The translations under genes were made by a program, and so were the position numbers. 64,000 bases of DNA, from the NCBI RefSeq assembly GCF_000813845.1, contig NZ_JWTB01000005.1:62001-126000 (forward strand), written 5' to 3'. Below are positions 25,617-34,565 of this stretch, piece after piece. The notes beneath the pieces are model-generated. The model was not told where the DNA came from. It saw only the letters and a program-made list of their open reading frames with translations, and made no database searches. Position 1 is the stretch's first letter. Every line of letters begins with the position of its first letter. The stretch comes from Pseudarthrobacter phenanthrenivorans. Its GTDB lineage: Bacteria > Actinomycetota > Actinomycetes > Actinomycetales > Micrococcaceae.

Positions 25617-25677
25617 ATTTTGGAGGTCTGATTCCCTGCCGTTTCCGGCATTTCCTCGCGTTCCAACGAGTAAAAAC

Positions 25678-25704
25678 AATATAGGAGGTTGCGGGATTCT
25701 CCAA
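25678..25704 (-). promoter_or_regulatory. Promoter of the minus-strand tRNA array
   Basis: On the minus strand, TTGGAG (25704-25699), a 15-bp spacer and TATATT (25683-25678) precede the first tRNA-Gly by about 60 bp. The spacer is short, so the assignment is tentative. The rest of the 25617-25892 gap holds no gene I can support. Confidence 0.45.
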
Positions 25705-25892
25705 ATCGACGCTGTCCCGCAGGCCGGCACTCCGTCTGCTTCCTTGTGTTGGCGCGGATTTTGGGACTTACAGTCATGTAATTTACGACGGCGGCCCGGG
25801 CGCGCTTAGTGCCTAGGGCCCGCTTTGGAGCCTTCGGCGGGAAGGGTGCACCCCTCTGCCAAGGGCTGCAGGCCGGACCCGAACCACGATTT

Positions 25893-25920
25893 TTGAAAAG
25901 CGCCGATGGTGGGCTAGCAT
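25893..25920 (+). promoter_or_regulatory. Promoter of tRNA-Val (CAC)
   Basis: TTGAAA (25893-25898), a 16-bp spacer and TAGCAT (25915-25920) stand 12 bp before the tRNA, a strong sigma-70-like layout. Confidence 0.65.
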
Positions 25921-25932
25921 TCAAATGCATCG

Positions 25933-26004
25933 GGGCGATTGGCGCAGTGGTAGCGCGCTTCGTTCACACCGAAGAGGTCACTGGTTCGAACCCAGTATCG
26001 CCCA
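25933..26004 (+). tRNA. tRNA-Val (CAC)
   Basis: Acceptor GGGCGAT/ATCGCCC encloses an anticodon loop TTCACAC, giving CAC. Outside the anticodon arm it is almost identical to the divergent tRNA-Val(GAC) genes, differing at single positions in the D-loop and T-loop. CCA is not fully encoded (ACCG). Confidence 0.95.
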
Positions 26005-26011
26005 CCGCAGA

Positions 26012-26052
26012 GGTCCGTTTCCGCTCATCAGCAGCGGGAACGGGCCTTTTTT
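26012..26052 (+). terminator. Rho-independent terminator after tRNA-Val (CAC)
   Basis: GGTCCGTTTCCGCT and the matching AGCGGGAACGGGCC form a stem, with one or two G-U pairs, around a short loop, followed by a run of six T. Confidence 0.75.
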
Positions 26053-26108
26053 GTGTGCGGCTCCCGCCCCCGGAGCTTTTGTCGGCCCCCTGTGAAAGAG
26101 TCTTTTCC

Positions 26109-26969
26109 ATGACTGATCCGCTTCTCGCCCACGCCACTGAATACGGCCGCATGTATGCACGGTCAACGTCCGAACAGTTCTCGGTTCCGTCCATCACCAC
26201 GGTGATCAGCCAGCAGCCGCACGGCCTGGACGGCTGGTTCGGCTACATGGGTGCCAGCAGCCTGGCCAACGACCCACTGCTGGCGGATTGCCTGGGCAGC
26301 CCGGCGAAGATCAAGCAGGCCATCAACCGTGCGGCCAAGGCTGCCGAAACCTACCGGGATGACGCCGCCAGGCGCGGGGACCGTGTCCACTACTACTGCG
26401 AGCAGGTGGCACTCCGGGCGCTGGGACGCCCGCACGCGATGAAAGAGGCCCGCGAGGCGCTGGCCGCCAACGGGGAGGAAGCCTTCGCCGTCCGTTTCGA
26501 CGAATGGTGGGAGCTCTTCCGGGTGGAGCCCATCGCGCCCGAAATCACGGTCTGGAACAATTCCGTGGGGTATGCCGGGACGCTGGACCTTGTCGCCCGG
26601 ATCAACGGGCGCGTTTGCCTCATCGACTACAAGACCAAGGGCACCACCCGGGACGGGCTGGTCAAGCCATTGGACGACAAAGTGGTGATGCAGTTGGTGG
26701 CCGGCATGAAGGCGGAAGAAAGCCTCGTGGACCCGGAGGCCGGCACCTGGGAGCCCTGGAAGTACGGGGACAACCCCGTGCTGCTGGCCGTTGCCATCGG
26801 CGAGACGGAAGTCCGCCCCGTCCGCGCCAACCCCGAAGTCCTCAAGCACCATTGGTGGAAGTTCTGCGCCCTGCGCCGGGTCTGGGAACTCTCGGCCGAC
26901 ACCATCAGTGCCGGCACGGCCCTGCTGCCCATCGCCCCGCCGCCGCTGGCCCAGGCCCGCACGGCGTAG
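26109..26969 (+). CDS. PD-(D/E)XK nuclease-like protein of unknown role
   Basis: This 286-residue soluble protein has no close function I can name. The segment GYAGTLDLVARINGRVCLIDYKTKG contains the D...D-x-K arrangement of PD-(D/E)XK nucleases (TLD, then LIDYKT), as in Cas4/RecB-like or phage exonuclease folds. An upstream Glu (APEITVW) could complete the site, and a Gln (VMQLVAGM) follows at the expected distance. ATG 26109 is the natural start; the longer frame would run through the tRNA-Val gene. No phage or CRISPR genes are nearby. Confidence 0.65.
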   Translation: MTDPLLAHATEYGRMYARSTSEQFSVPSITTVISQQPHGLDGWFGYMGASSLANDPLLADCLGSPAKIKQAINRAAKAAETYRDDAARRGDRVHYYCEQVALRALGRPHAMKEAREALAANGEEAFAVRFDEWWELFRVEPIAPEITVWNNSVGYAGTLDLVARINGRVCLIDYKTKGTTRDGLVKPLDDKVVMQLVAGMKAEESLVDPEAGTWEPWKYGDNPVLLAVAIGETEVRPVRANPEVLKHHWWKFCALRRVWELSADTISAGTALLPIAPPPLAQARTA

Positions 26970-26995
26970 CGGGGCCCGCCGCAGGAGAGTGCACC

Positions 26996-27001
26996 TAAAC
27001 T
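26996..27001 (+). promoter_or_regulatory. -10 element upstream of def
   Basis: TAAACT lies 42 bp before the def start and would drive the def-fmt-rsmB-rpe operon with a short leader. Confidence 0.4.
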
Positions 27002-27043
27002 GGACAGGTTCCCTTTACCGCCAACCGTGAGGACTTAGAGCGC

Positions 27044-27646
27044 ATGGCTATTCTGAATATCCGCATCATCGGTGATCCTGTGCTGCGCACAGTTGCCGAT
27101 CCCGTGACGGATTTCGGACCCGAGCTTGCCAAACTGGTCGCCGACATGACCGAGACCATGGAAGACGTGGACGGCGCGGGGCTCGCCGCTCCGCAGGTCG
27201 GCGTCAGCAAGCGTGTCTTCACTTACCGCATTGACGGGGTCGAGGGGCACATCATCAATCCTGTGCTCGAAAACAGCGATGACTACCAGCAGGACCACGT
27301 GGAAGGCTGCCTCTCCATTCCCGGCCTCGGTTTCCCGGTCCGCCGCTTCCGCTCCACCCGGGTCACCGGCGTGGACATGCACGGCAACCCTGTCTCCCTT
27401 GAAGGGGAGGGCATGCTGGCGCGGTGCTTCCAGCATGAAAACGACCACCTGGACGGCATCCTCTACACCGACCGGCTCGAGGGTGAAGACCGGAAGGCCG
27501 CCCTGCGCTCCATCCGCAACGCCAACTACGACGCCGTCGCCGGACGCACTACGGCCAAGCGCGCCAAGAGCGTCGGGTCGAGTTTCGGCGGGGCAAGCTT
27601 CGGCGGGACCAGCGCCCCCGGCTCCAGCTTTGGTGCGGCCGGGTGA
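27044..27646 (+). CDS. def: Peptide deformylase
   Basis: This 200-residue metalloenzyme removes the formyl group from nascent proteins. All three motifs are present: GAGLAAPQVG, EGCLSIPG (metal Cys) and HENDHLDG (HExxH-type site). A Ser/Gly/Ala-rich tail of about 25 residues follows the catalytic domain. It is the first gene of a tight operon and overlaps fmt by 4 bp (GTGA), pairing the enzymes that add and remove formyl groups. Confidence 0.95.
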   Translation: MAILNIRIIGDPVLRTVADPVTDFGPELAKLVADMTETMEDVDGAGLAAPQVGVSKRVFTYRIDGVEGHIINPVLENSDDYQQDHVEGCLSIPGLGFPVRRFRSTRVTGVDMHGNPVSLEGEGMLARCFQHENDHLDGILYTDRLEGEDRKAALRSIRNANYDAVAGRTTAKRAKSVGSSFGGASFGGTSAPGSSFGAAG

Positions 27647-28563
27647 GGGTCCTCTTTGCGGGCACGCCCGCCGTTGCAGTGCCGTCACTGGACGCACTCA
27701 TCAAGGCCGGGTTCGACGTCGTTGCCGTCCTGACGCGTCCCGACGCGCCGATTGGGCGCAAACGGGTGCTGACGCCGTCGCCCGTTGCGCAGCGGGCTGC
27801 GGAACTGGGCATTGACGTCATCCACGCCGCACGGGTTGACGCTGAAGCCATTGACAAAATTTCCGCGGTACAGCCGGACGTGGCGGCCATCGTGGCGTAC
27901 GGCGGACTGGTTCCCCCGCCCGCCCTGGCCATCCCACGGCACGGCTGGGTCAACCTCCACTTCTCCCTGCTGCCTGCCTGGCGCGGAGCCGCGCCTGTGC
28001 AGCGGGCCGTCATGGCCGGCGATGAGATCACCGGTGCTGTCACCTTCCAGCTGGAGGAAGGCCTGGACACCGGACCGGTGTTTGGCACCTTGACCGAATC
28101 GGTGCGGCCCCAGGACACGGCCGGTGATCTCCTCGAGCGGCTGTCCCACAGCGGCGCCGTGCTGCTGGCGCAAACACTGTCGGCCATCGACGCCGGAAAA
28201 GCGGCCCCGCAGCCTCAGGCGGGTGACGTCTCGCTCGCACCGAAACTGACGCTGGAGGACGGCCACCTCAATTGGTCCCATCCTGCCCTGGCCATCAGCA
28301 GGCAGGCACGCGGCGTCACTCCCGAGCCGGGTGCCTGGACCGTGCTGGACGGGCAGCGGGTCAAGCTCGAACCTGTCCGGCTCCGGCCGGAGGTGTCGGG
28401 CCTCGCGCCGGGAGCGGTGGCCCTGCAGGGGAAAGTTGTGCTGGTTGGGACTGGATCGCATGCGGTGGAACTCACCCGGATCCAGCCCGCCGGTAAAAAG
28501 ATGATGGCCGCCGCCGACTGGGCGCGCGGCATGGCTTCACTGGAGAGCGTGGTGTTCGAATGA
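27643..28563 (+). CDS. fmt: Methionyl-tRNA formyltransferase
   Basis: This 306-residue enzyme formylates initiator Met-tRNA using 10-formyl-tetrahydrofolate. The cofactor/catalytic signature HFSLLPAWRGAAPVQ is present, as are the substrate loop RPDAPIGRKRVLTPSPV and the C-terminal tRNA-binding domain (PGAWTVLDGQRVKL). It starts with GTG inside the def stop and overlaps rsmB by 4 bp (ATGA). Confidence 0.95.
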   Translation: MRVLFAGTPAVAVPSLDALIKAGFDVVAVLTRPDAPIGRKRVLTPSPVAQRAAELGIDVIHAARVDAEAIDKISAVQPDVAAIVAYGGLVPPPALAIPRHGWVNLHFSLLPAWRGAAPVQRAVMAGDEITGAVTFQLEEGLDTGPVFGTLTESVRPQDTAGDLLERLSHSGAVLLAQTLSAIDAGKAAPQPQAGDVSLAPKLTLEDGHLNWSHPALAISRQARGVTPEPGAWTVLDGQRVKLEPVRLRPEVSGLAPGAVALQGKVVLVGTGSHAVELTRIQPAGKKMMAAADWARGMASLESVVFE

Positions 28564-30185
28564 GCGGGTCCGACGGCAACGCAGGCGGGCGTGGAAGTGC
28601 CGGGGGACGCGGCAGCGCAGGAAAGAGCGGTCCGGGCGGCGGGGGAGCTGCCGGCAGCGGCCGCGGCAGGGGCGGACCACGGGATTCCAGTAACCGCAAT
28701 GCCAAGGGACGCGAACGCAACCGGGGCCCGCAACGGAGCTTTACGGAGCAGGCGCCGTCGCAGCGGACCAGGCGTGCCGATCCCGCCCGCCTCGTGGCCT
28801 TCGAAGTGCTGCGCGCCGTGGCGGAGGAAGACGCCTACGCCAACCTGGTGCTGCCGGCGAGGATCCGCCATCACCGCCTGGACAAACGGGATGCCGGCTT
28901 CGCCACGGAACTAAGCTACGGCGCCCTGCGCGGCCAGGGCACTTATGACGCCATCCTGGCGCGCTGCGTGGACCGGCCGCTGGCCCAGCTCGACCCCGCG
29001 ATCCTCGATGCCCTGCGCATCGGCGCCCACCAGCTGCTCGCCATGCGCGTCCCAGCCCACGCTGCGCTGGACCAGACGGTGGGGCTGGCCCGGGCCGTCA
29101 TCGGGGCGGGCCCGTCGGCCCTGATCAACGCCGTCCTCCGCAAAGTCACCGCCCACTCCCTTGACGAGTGGCTGGACCTGCTGGTGGCCGGCGAGACCGA
29201 CGAAACCAAAATCGCGTCGCTGAGGTACGCGCATCCAGAATGGATCGTCCGGGCCATGCGGCAGTCGCTGGTCGCACACGGCCGGTCAGCGGCCGAGATC
29301 AACGACCTGCTCGAAGCGGATAACGCCGCGCCCGTGGTCAACCTTGTGGCCCTGCCCGGCCTGGGCAGCCTGGAGGAGGCCTTGGACAACGGGGCCACGC
29401 CGGGCGAACTGGTGGAAGGTTCCGCGTTGTCCAGCGGTGGAGACCTCGGCCGGCTGGCGTCCGTGCGGGCCGGCACCACCCGCGTGCAGGACGTCGGTTC
29501 CCAGCTCGTGGCAAGGGCCCTTGCTGCCGTGGAGCTCCCCGCTGCAGAGCTCTCAGGTACAGATCTCCCTGCCGCCGGCTCCGGCGGTGAAGCGTGGCTG
29601 GATCTCTGTGCCGGCCCCGGCGGTAAGGCTGCGCTCCTTGGTGCCCTGGCGCACCAGCGCGGCGCGACGCTCCTGGCGAACGAACCGGCCCCCCACCGGG
29701 CCAAACTCGTCAGCCAGGCACTGTCCGCCGTCCCGCACGACAGCTGGCAGGTGCGTACGGGTGACGGCCGCGAAGTGGGCGCCGAGCAGCCGGAACGGTT
29801 CAGCCGGGTCCTGGTGGACGTCCCTTGCACTGGCCTTGGAGCTCTTCGGCGCCGGCCTGAGTCCCGGTGGCGGCGCTCTCCCAAGGACATCACCGACCTG
29901 GGCCTGCTGCAGCGTGAACTGCTGTCCTCCGCCCTGGCGGCTGTCCGGCCCGGGGGAGTCGTAGCCTATGTCACCTGTTCACCGCATCCGGCCGAAACCA
30001 CGGCGGTGGTGGCGGATGTCCTCCGGAAACGCACCGACCTGGAACTCCTCGACGCCGGCGCAGCCCTCGATGCCGTGAGCCTGACCGGAAACCTCGGTGC
30101 CGGCCACGAACTGACAGCCCAGCTCTGGCCGCATATCCATCACACTGATGCCATGTTCCTGGCCCTCATCCGGAAGAAGGCCTGA
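28560..30185 (+). CDS. rsmB: 16S rRNA m5C methyltransferase RsmB/Sun family
   Basis: This 541-residue SAM-dependent enzyme probably methylates 16S rRNA C967. A Gly/Ser/Arg-rich low-complexity N-terminus of about 65 residues precedes a NusB-like RNA-binding domain (about 75-210). The SAM motif is LDLCAGPGGKAALLG. The two catalytic cysteines are in VDVPCTGLGALRRRPESRW and YVTCSPHPAET. It is co-translated with fmt. The glycine-rich extension is longer than in E. coli RsmB. Confidence 0.93.
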   Translation: MSGSDGNAGGRGSAGGRGSAGKSGPGGGGAAGSGRGRGGPRDSSNRNAKGRERNRGPQRSFTEQAPSQRTRRADPARLVAFEVLRAVAEEDAYANLVLPARIRHHRLDKRDAGFATELSYGALRGQGTYDAILARCVDRPLAQLDPAILDALRIGAHQLLAMRVPAHAALDQTVGLARAVIGAGPSALINAVLRKVTAHSLDEWLDLLVAGETDETKIASLRYAHPEWIVRAMRQSLVAHGRSAAEINDLLEADNAAPVVNLVALPGLGSLEEALDNGATPGELVEGSALSSGGDLGRLASVRAGTTRVQDVGSQLVARALAAVELPAAELSGTDLPAAGSGGEAWLDLCAGPGGKAALLGALAHQRGATLLANEPAPHRAKLVSQALSAVPHDSWQVRTGDGREVGAEQPERFSRVLVDVPCTGLGALRRRPESRWRRSPKDITDLGLLQRELLSSALAAVRPGGVVAYVTCSPHPAETTAVVADVLRKRTDLELLDAGAALDAVSLTGNLGAGHELTAQLWPHIHHTDAMFLALIRKKA

Positions 30186-30215
30186 CCCATGCACCTTCAG
30201 CGAAAGGCACACCCC

Positions 30216-30893
30216 GTGACGCAATGCTGCATCAACCCGAGCATCCTCTCCGCTGACTTCGTCAACCTTGAAGCCGAACTGCAACGGATCAGCAACGCCG
30301 ACGCCGTGCACGTGGACGTCATGGACAACCACTTCGTCCCCAACCTGACCCTCGGGCTGCCCGTCGTCCAGCGCATCCAGGCGGTCAGCCCGGTTCCGCT
30401 CGACGCCCACCTGATGATTTCCGACGCCGACCGGTGGGCACCGGGGTTCGCTGACGCCGGCCTGGCCTCGGTGACGTTCCACGCAGAGGCATCGATAGCG
30501 CCCATTAAGCTGGCCCGCGAACTGCGCAGCAGGGGATCGAAAGCAGGAATGGCGCTCCGCCCCGCCACACCCGTGGAACCGTACCTGGACATGCTGCCGG
30601 AGCTGGACATGCTGCTGATCATGACGGTGGAACCCGGTTTTGGCGGTCAGGCGTTCCTGGACGTCACCCTGCCCAAGATCCGGCGTGCCCGGGCCGCCGT
30701 CGAAGGTTCCGGACTGGGACTCGCCATCCAGGTTGATGGCGGCATCAGTGAAGACACCATTGCCCGCGCCGCCGAAGCCGGCGCCAATGTCTTCGTTGCC
30801 GGCTCCGCTGTCTATGGTGCCGACGATCCCGCCGCGGCCATCGACCTGTTGCGTGAAAAAGGCGGCCGGGCATTACGCCCGGCGACGGAATAA
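30216..30893 (+). CDS. rpe: Ribulose-phosphate 3-epimerase
   Basis: This 225-residue TIM-barrel enzyme interconverts ribulose-5-phosphate and xylulose-5-phosphate. It shows [38 protein letters not shown] and the QVDGGIS phosphate loop. GTG 30216 matches the usual N-terminus; ATG 30189 would add nine residues and cannot be excluded. It lies just before the FMN riboswitch. Ribulose-5-phosphate is also the substrate of RibB downstream, so the neighbourhood is metabolically coherent. Confidence 0.93.
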   Translation: MTQCCINPSILSADFVNLEAELQRISNADAVHVDVMDNHFVPNLTLGLPVVQRIQAVSPVPLDAHLMISDADRWAPGFADAGLASVTFHAEASIAPIKLARELRSRGSKAGMALRPATPVEPYLDMLPELDMLLIMTVEPGFGGQAFLDVTLPKIRRARAAVEGSGLGLAIQVDGGISEDTIARAAEAGANVFVAGSAVYGADDPAAAIDLLREKGGRALRPATE

Positions 30894-30935
30894 CCGGAAG
30901 CGCCGGCCGGTTGTGGCACAATAACAACACACATA

Positions 30936-31079
30936 CGTGCTCCGGGGTCGGTGTAAGTCCGAACCGGCGGTGACAGTCCGCGACCCGCGAGCCGGTGGTT
31001 CCCCAAGGAACCGTCGGCGGACGGTTGAACCGGTGGAATTCCGGTACCGACAGTTAAAGTCTGGATGAGAGAAGCACGT
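30936..31079 (+). ncRNA. FMN riboswitch (RFN element)
   Basis: The leader carries the RFN consensus: the closing stem ACGTGCTC with GAAGCACGT, GGGGTCGGTG, GAACCGGCGGTGACAGTC, CGACCCGC, GGAATTCCGGTACCGACAG and the final TGGATGAGAGAAGCACG. FMN binding should repress the rib operon that follows. A GC-rich hairpin at 31091-31111 and a second 10-bp stem (31136-31192) lie between the aptamer and ribD and may form the expression platform. Confidence 0.95.
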
Positions 31080-31135
31080 ACAGCTGTATCTGCGGACCCT
31101 GCGGTCCCGCAGCGTTCTGCTGTCGTAAATCCCCG

Positions 31136-31192
31136 GAGCCATCGCGGTTCGAGAGGGAAGGAACGACAGGGATGAACCCCCAGCGATGGCTC
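31136..31192 (+). promoter_or_regulatory. 10-bp stem between FMN riboswitch and ribD, candidate expression platform
   Basis: GAGCCATCGC (31136-31145) pairs perfectly with GCGATGGCTC (31183-31192). The loop holds a purine-rich Shine-Dalgarno-like stretch and the ATG of a 26-codon leader ORF. Only a short TTT follows, so it is a weak terminator and more likely a translational element. Confidence 0.5.
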
Positions 31193-31252
31193 TTTGATGC
31201 CACTACTCCTGCCAGGTCCATGGCAGGCACCACCACCAGGTCCGCCGTATGA
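31172..31252 (+). CDS. 26-codon leader ORF coupled to ribD (putative)
   Basis: An ATG at 31172 opens a 26-residue frame (MNPQRWLFDATTPARSMAG...) ending in TGA at 31250-31252. This stop overlaps the ribD ATG (31249-31251) as ATGA, exactly like the other gene junctions of this operon. A purine-rich GGGAAGG and an ACAGGG precede it, whereas ribD itself has no good Shine-Dalgarno. It may be a true N-terminal coupling peptide for ribD translation. The product is not a known family. Confidence 0.45.
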   Translation: MNPQRWLFDATTPARSMAGTTTRSAV

Positions 31253-32388
31253 CGGCGCGTGTGGAGCTCCAGCCCGCCGACGGGGTGGTCACCGCTTTCA
31301 CTTCCGGGGAAACCCAGGCCATGGGCCTGGCCCTGCAGGCCGCCCTCAAAGGGCCGCGGGGAGCGAATCCGCTGGTGGGCGCCGTCGTGATCGACTCCGG
31401 GGGCCGGCATGTGGTCACGGGCTACCACCGGGGTGCCGGCACCGCCCACGCCGAAGCCGACGCCATCACCCAGGCCGCTGACGCGGGACTGGACCTCTCC
31501 GGCTGCACCATGGTGGTCACGCTGGAGCCCTGCAACCATGTGGGCCGCACCGGGCCCTGCACGGAAGCCATCATCGGCGCCGGGATCACCGATGTGGTGT
31601 ACGCCGTCGACGACCCCCATGACCCCGCTGCGGGCGGCGCCGCCACCCTGCGTGCCGCCGGGGTCCACGTCCGCAGCGGCCTTGCCGCCGAGGAGTCCCT
31701 GGACCTGAACCGGCAGTGGTTTGAGGCAGTGGCCGCCAAGCGCCCCTTCGTTACGCTCCACATCGCCCAGACCCTGGATGCCCGGATTGCCGCCGAAGAC
31801 GGTACCAGCCAGTGGATTTCCAGCCCGGAGTCGCTGGCGGACAACCACGGAATCCGCGGCCGCATCGATGCCATCCTGGTGGGAACGCAGACCGTCCTGG
31901 TGGACAACCCCCGCCTCACCGCCCGCGATTCATCCGGCCAGCCGGCGCCCAAGCAGCCCGTCCGGGCGGTCATGGGGCTCCGCGACGTGCCCGCTGACGC
32001 CGCAATCCTTGGCGACGACGGGCTGGCCGTCCACCTTCCCACCCGCGATCCCCGCGAAGCCCTGACCCTGCTGTACGAATCCGGCATCCGGCACGTGATG
32101 GTGGAGGGCGGCTCACGGATCCTCAGCGCTTTCCTGTCGGCGGGCCTGGTGGACGAACTCATCGTGTACCTGGCCCCCACCCTGCTGGGATCCGGAACGC
32201 CTGCCCTGAACGGACTGGGGATCACCAGCCTTCTGGACGCCCAGCAGTGGGAATGGGATGCGTCCGATGGCGGCGCGGTCCGGACACTGGGCAGGGACCT
32301 ACGGCTTCACCTCAGACCGCAACGGAGAGTTGCACTCGACCACCCACCAACCCGCGACACTGCGGAACAAGCCCAGGGAGGCTACTGA
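31249..32388 (+). CDS. ribD: Bifunctional riboflavin deaminase/reductase
   Basis: This 379-residue enzyme performs the deamination and reduction steps of riboflavin synthesis. The N-terminal deaminase has the zinc motifs HAEADA and EPCNHVGRTGPC. The C-terminal reductase shows TLDARIAAEDGTSQWIS and VMVEGGSRILSAFL. It is the first enzyme gene after the FMN riboswitch. The start ATG lies in the stop of a 26-codon leader ORF. Its TGA overlaps the ribE ATG by one base. Confidence 0.95.
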   Translation: MTARVELQPADGVVTAFTSGETQAMGLALQAALKGPRGANPLVGAVVIDSGGRHVVTGYHRGAGTAHAEADAITQAADAGLDLSGCTMVVTLEPCNHVGRTGPCTEAIIGAGITDVVYAVDDPHDPAAGGAATLRAAGVHVRSGLAAEESLDLNRQWFEAVAAKRPFVTLHIAQTLDARIAAEDGTSQWISSPESLADNHGIRGRIDAILVGTQTVLVDNPRLTARDSSGQPAPKQPVRAVMGLRDVPADAAILGDDGLAVHLPTRDPREALTLLYESGIRHVMVEGGSRILSAFLSAGLVDELIVYLAPTLLGSGTPALNGLGITSLLDAQQWEWDASDGGAVRTLGRDLRLHLRPQRRVALDHPPTRDTAEQAQGGY

Positions 32389-33050
32389 TGTTCACCGGAA
32401 TTATTGCCGAACAGGGGCGGGTGCTGTCCGTGGAGCGTGACGGGAACACCAGCGCCACCGTCCGGCTGCACGCACCCTCCTCCACCGGGGGCCTGGCATT
32501 GGGCGGTTCGATCGCCGTGAACGGCGTGTGCCTCACGGCAACCGCCATCGACGGCCAGGACTTCAGCGTGGACGTCATGGGCGAGACCCTGGTCCGCAGC
32601 ACCATCGGCGAACTCGCCGCAGGCGACTCCGTCAACCTGGAGCGCTGCGTGCCGGCCGGCGCCCGCCTCGACGGCCACGTGGTGCAGGGCCATGTCGACG
32701 GCGTTGGTGTCCTGCTGGAACGGGAGCCGCAGGGGAACTGGGAGCGGCTGCGCTTCGGTGTCCCCGCGAACCTGGCCCGGTACATCGCCGAGAAGGGCTC
32801 CATCGCCATCGACGGGGTCTCCCTCACCGTGACGGCTGTCAGCCCCGCCGCGGAGGCAGAGCCCTGGTTTGAAGTCGGGCTCATCCCCACCACCCTGGCC
32901 GAAACCGGCCTGGGGACTAAAACCACCGGAAGCAGGGTGAACCTGGAAGTGGACGTCCTGGCCAAGTACACCGAACGGCTGCTGGCCTTCCGCACCGACG
33001 GCGCGGCCACCGGCACCGGCGAAGCAGCACGTGCGGGAGGTGCGCTGTGA
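32388..33050 (+). CDS. ribE: Riboflavin synthase (alpha subunit)
   Basis: This 220-residue enzyme dismutates two lumazine molecules into riboflavin. The canonical [12 protein letters not shown] start and two similar beta-barrel repeats are visible, with [15 protein letters not shown] in the first and [15 protein letters not shown] in the second. The end overlaps ribB by 4 bp (GTGA). Confidence 0.95.
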   Translation: MFTGIIAEQGRVLSVERDGNTSATVRLHAPSSTGGLALGGSIAVNGVCLTATAIDGQDFSVDVMGETLVRSTIGELAAGDSVNLERCVPAGARLDGHVVQGHVDGVGVLLEREPQGNWERLRFGVPANLARYIAEKGSIAIDGVSLTVTAVSPAAEAEPWFEVGLIPTTLAETGLGTKTTGSRVNLEVDVLAKYTERLLAFRTDGAATGTGEAARAGGAL

Positions 33051-33802
33051 ACGCAGCCGTGCGCCTGGAACCCGCCGCAGCAGATCCCGCCACGGCTGCC
33101 CTGGTTGCTGAGGGACACGGAACCGCGCCCGCCAGGGGGCTGGACCCGATCGGGGACGCGGTGCGTGCCCTGGCCGTCGGCCGGCCCGTGCTCGTGGTCG
33201 ACAACGAGGACCGCGAAAACGAAGGTGACATCATTTTCGCCGCCCAGCACGCCACGCCGGCACTCATGGGCTGGACCATCCGGTACAGCTCCGGCGTCAT
33301 TTGCGTGCCCCTGACGGGGGACCGGGCCGACGCCCTGGCACTGCCTCCCATGACCGCGGTCAACGAGGACGCCAAAGGCACCGCCTACACCGTGTCCTGT
33401 GATGCCGCCACCGGCGTGAGCACGGGCATCTCGGCCACGGACCGGGCCCTCACGGCCCGCATCCTGGCCGATCCGCACGCCTCACCGGCCTCGATCACCC
33501 GGCCGGGGCATATTTTCCCGTTGCGTGCCGTTGATGGTGGTGTGCGGGAACGCCAGGGCCACACCGAAGCCGCCGTGGACCTGTGCCGCCTCGCTGGACT
33601 GGAACCCGTCGGCGTCATCGCGGAAGTGGTGTACGACGATGGCGAGATGATGCGCCTCGACGGGCTCCGTTCGTTCGCAGCTGAACATGGGTGCCCCCTG
33701 ATCTCCATTGAGGACCTGGTGGCGTATCTTGAAGCCGGGGCCGGGGGAGCCCAGGGTGAGGATGCCCGGGTAACACCGGGCGAAGAAAAGGAGAAACGAT
33801 GA
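33047..33802 (+). CDS. ribB: 3,4-dihydroxy-2-butanone-4-phosphate synthase
   Basis: This 251-residue enzyme makes the four-carbon riboflavin precursor from ribulose-5-phosphate. The acidic catalytic loop [11 protein letters not shown], the motif [11 protein letters not shown] and [10 protein letters not shown] are all present. About 33 N-terminal residues precede the domain. It is a separate gene, overlapping ribA by 4 bp (ATGA), rather than a fused RibBA as in many bacteria. It starts with GTG. Confidence 0.93.
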   Translation: MNAAVRLEPAAADPATAALVAEGHGTAPARGLDPIGDAVRALAVGRPVLVVDNEDRENEGDIIFAAQHATPALMGWTIRYSSGVICVPLTGDRADALALPPMTAVNEDAKGTAYTVSCDAATGVSTGISATDRALTARILADPHASPASITRPGHIFPLRAVDGGVRERQGHTEAAVDLCRLAGLEPVGVIAEVVYDDGEMMRLDGLRSFAAEHGCPLISIEDLVAYLEAGAGGAQGEDARVTPGEEKEKR

Positions 33803-34533
33803 CGGCAGCCGCAGCCAGCGACGACAGCCACCAGGAGGGCCCCGTGGGACACAAAGGTGTATCCGGCGAGGCACCCCATCCCGTCAGCGGCGGACCGGTC
33901 GTGCAGTTGCCCACCGCCTTCGGCGATTTCGTGGCGCAGGCATGGACGGACCTGGTCACCGGCGTCGAACATCTGGCCGTCAGTTCCCCCGCCGCGCCCA
34001 CCGACGGAAAAGCACCCCTGGTGCGCCTCCACTCCGAGTGCCTGACCGGCGATGTCTTTGGGTCGTACCGGTGCGACTGCGGCGAACAGCTCGCCTACGC
34101 GCTGGAACTGATCCGCGACAACGGCGGCACCCTGCTCTACCTGCGCGGCCAGGAAGGCCGCGGGATCGGCCTGGCCAACAAGATCAAGGCCTACGCGCTC
34201 CAGGAGGCGGGCTTTGACACGGTAGAGGCCAACGAACAGCTGGGCCTGCCGGTCGATGCCCGCTGCTACAAGGCCGCCGCCCAGATCCTCGCGGAAATGG
34301 GGCTGCACGAGGTCCGGCTGCTCAGCAACAATCCGGACAAGCAGAACAGGCTGGCCAAGGCAGGGGTGAAGGTCGTGGAGATGGTGCCCACCGAGGTCCC
34401 GTCCCGCGAGCAGAACATCCGTTACCTGCGGACCAAGAAGGACCGCATGGAACACCGGCTGCTGCTGGACACGCACATCACTCCCGTGACTGTCACCGCG
34501 GCTGAAGCCCTTTACGACCACGAACAAGACTGA
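33799..34533 (+). CDS. ribA: GTP cyclohydrolase II
   Basis: This 244-residue zinc enzyme opens GTP in the first committed step of riboflavin synthesis. The zinc cysteines are in [17 protein letters not shown] (C-x10-C-x-C). [10 protein letters not shown] carries the catalytic loop, and [19 protein letters not shown] follows. About 38 N-terminal residues are low-complexity. It is the partner of the separate ribB directly upstream. Confidence 0.94.
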   Translation: MTAAAASDDSHQEGPVGHKGVSGEAPHPVSGGPVVQLPTAFGDFVAQAWTDLVTGVEHLAVSSPAAPTDGKAPLVRLHSECLTGDVFGSYRCDCGEQLAYALELIRDNGGTLLYLRGQEGRGIGLANKIKAYALQEAGFDTVEANEQLGLPVDARCYKAAAQILAEMGLHEVRLLSNNPDKQNRLAKAGVKVVEMVPTEVPSREQNIRYLRTKKDRMEHRLLLDTHITPVTVTAAEALYDHEQD

Positions 34534-34565
34534 ACTTCCACAGAACGAACGGAACACAAGATCAC

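Noticed and set aside
25809..26108. N-terminal extension of the PD-(D/E)XK protein
   Set aside because: The extension runs through the promoter, tRNA-Val(CAC) and its terminator, so ATG 26109 is the real start.
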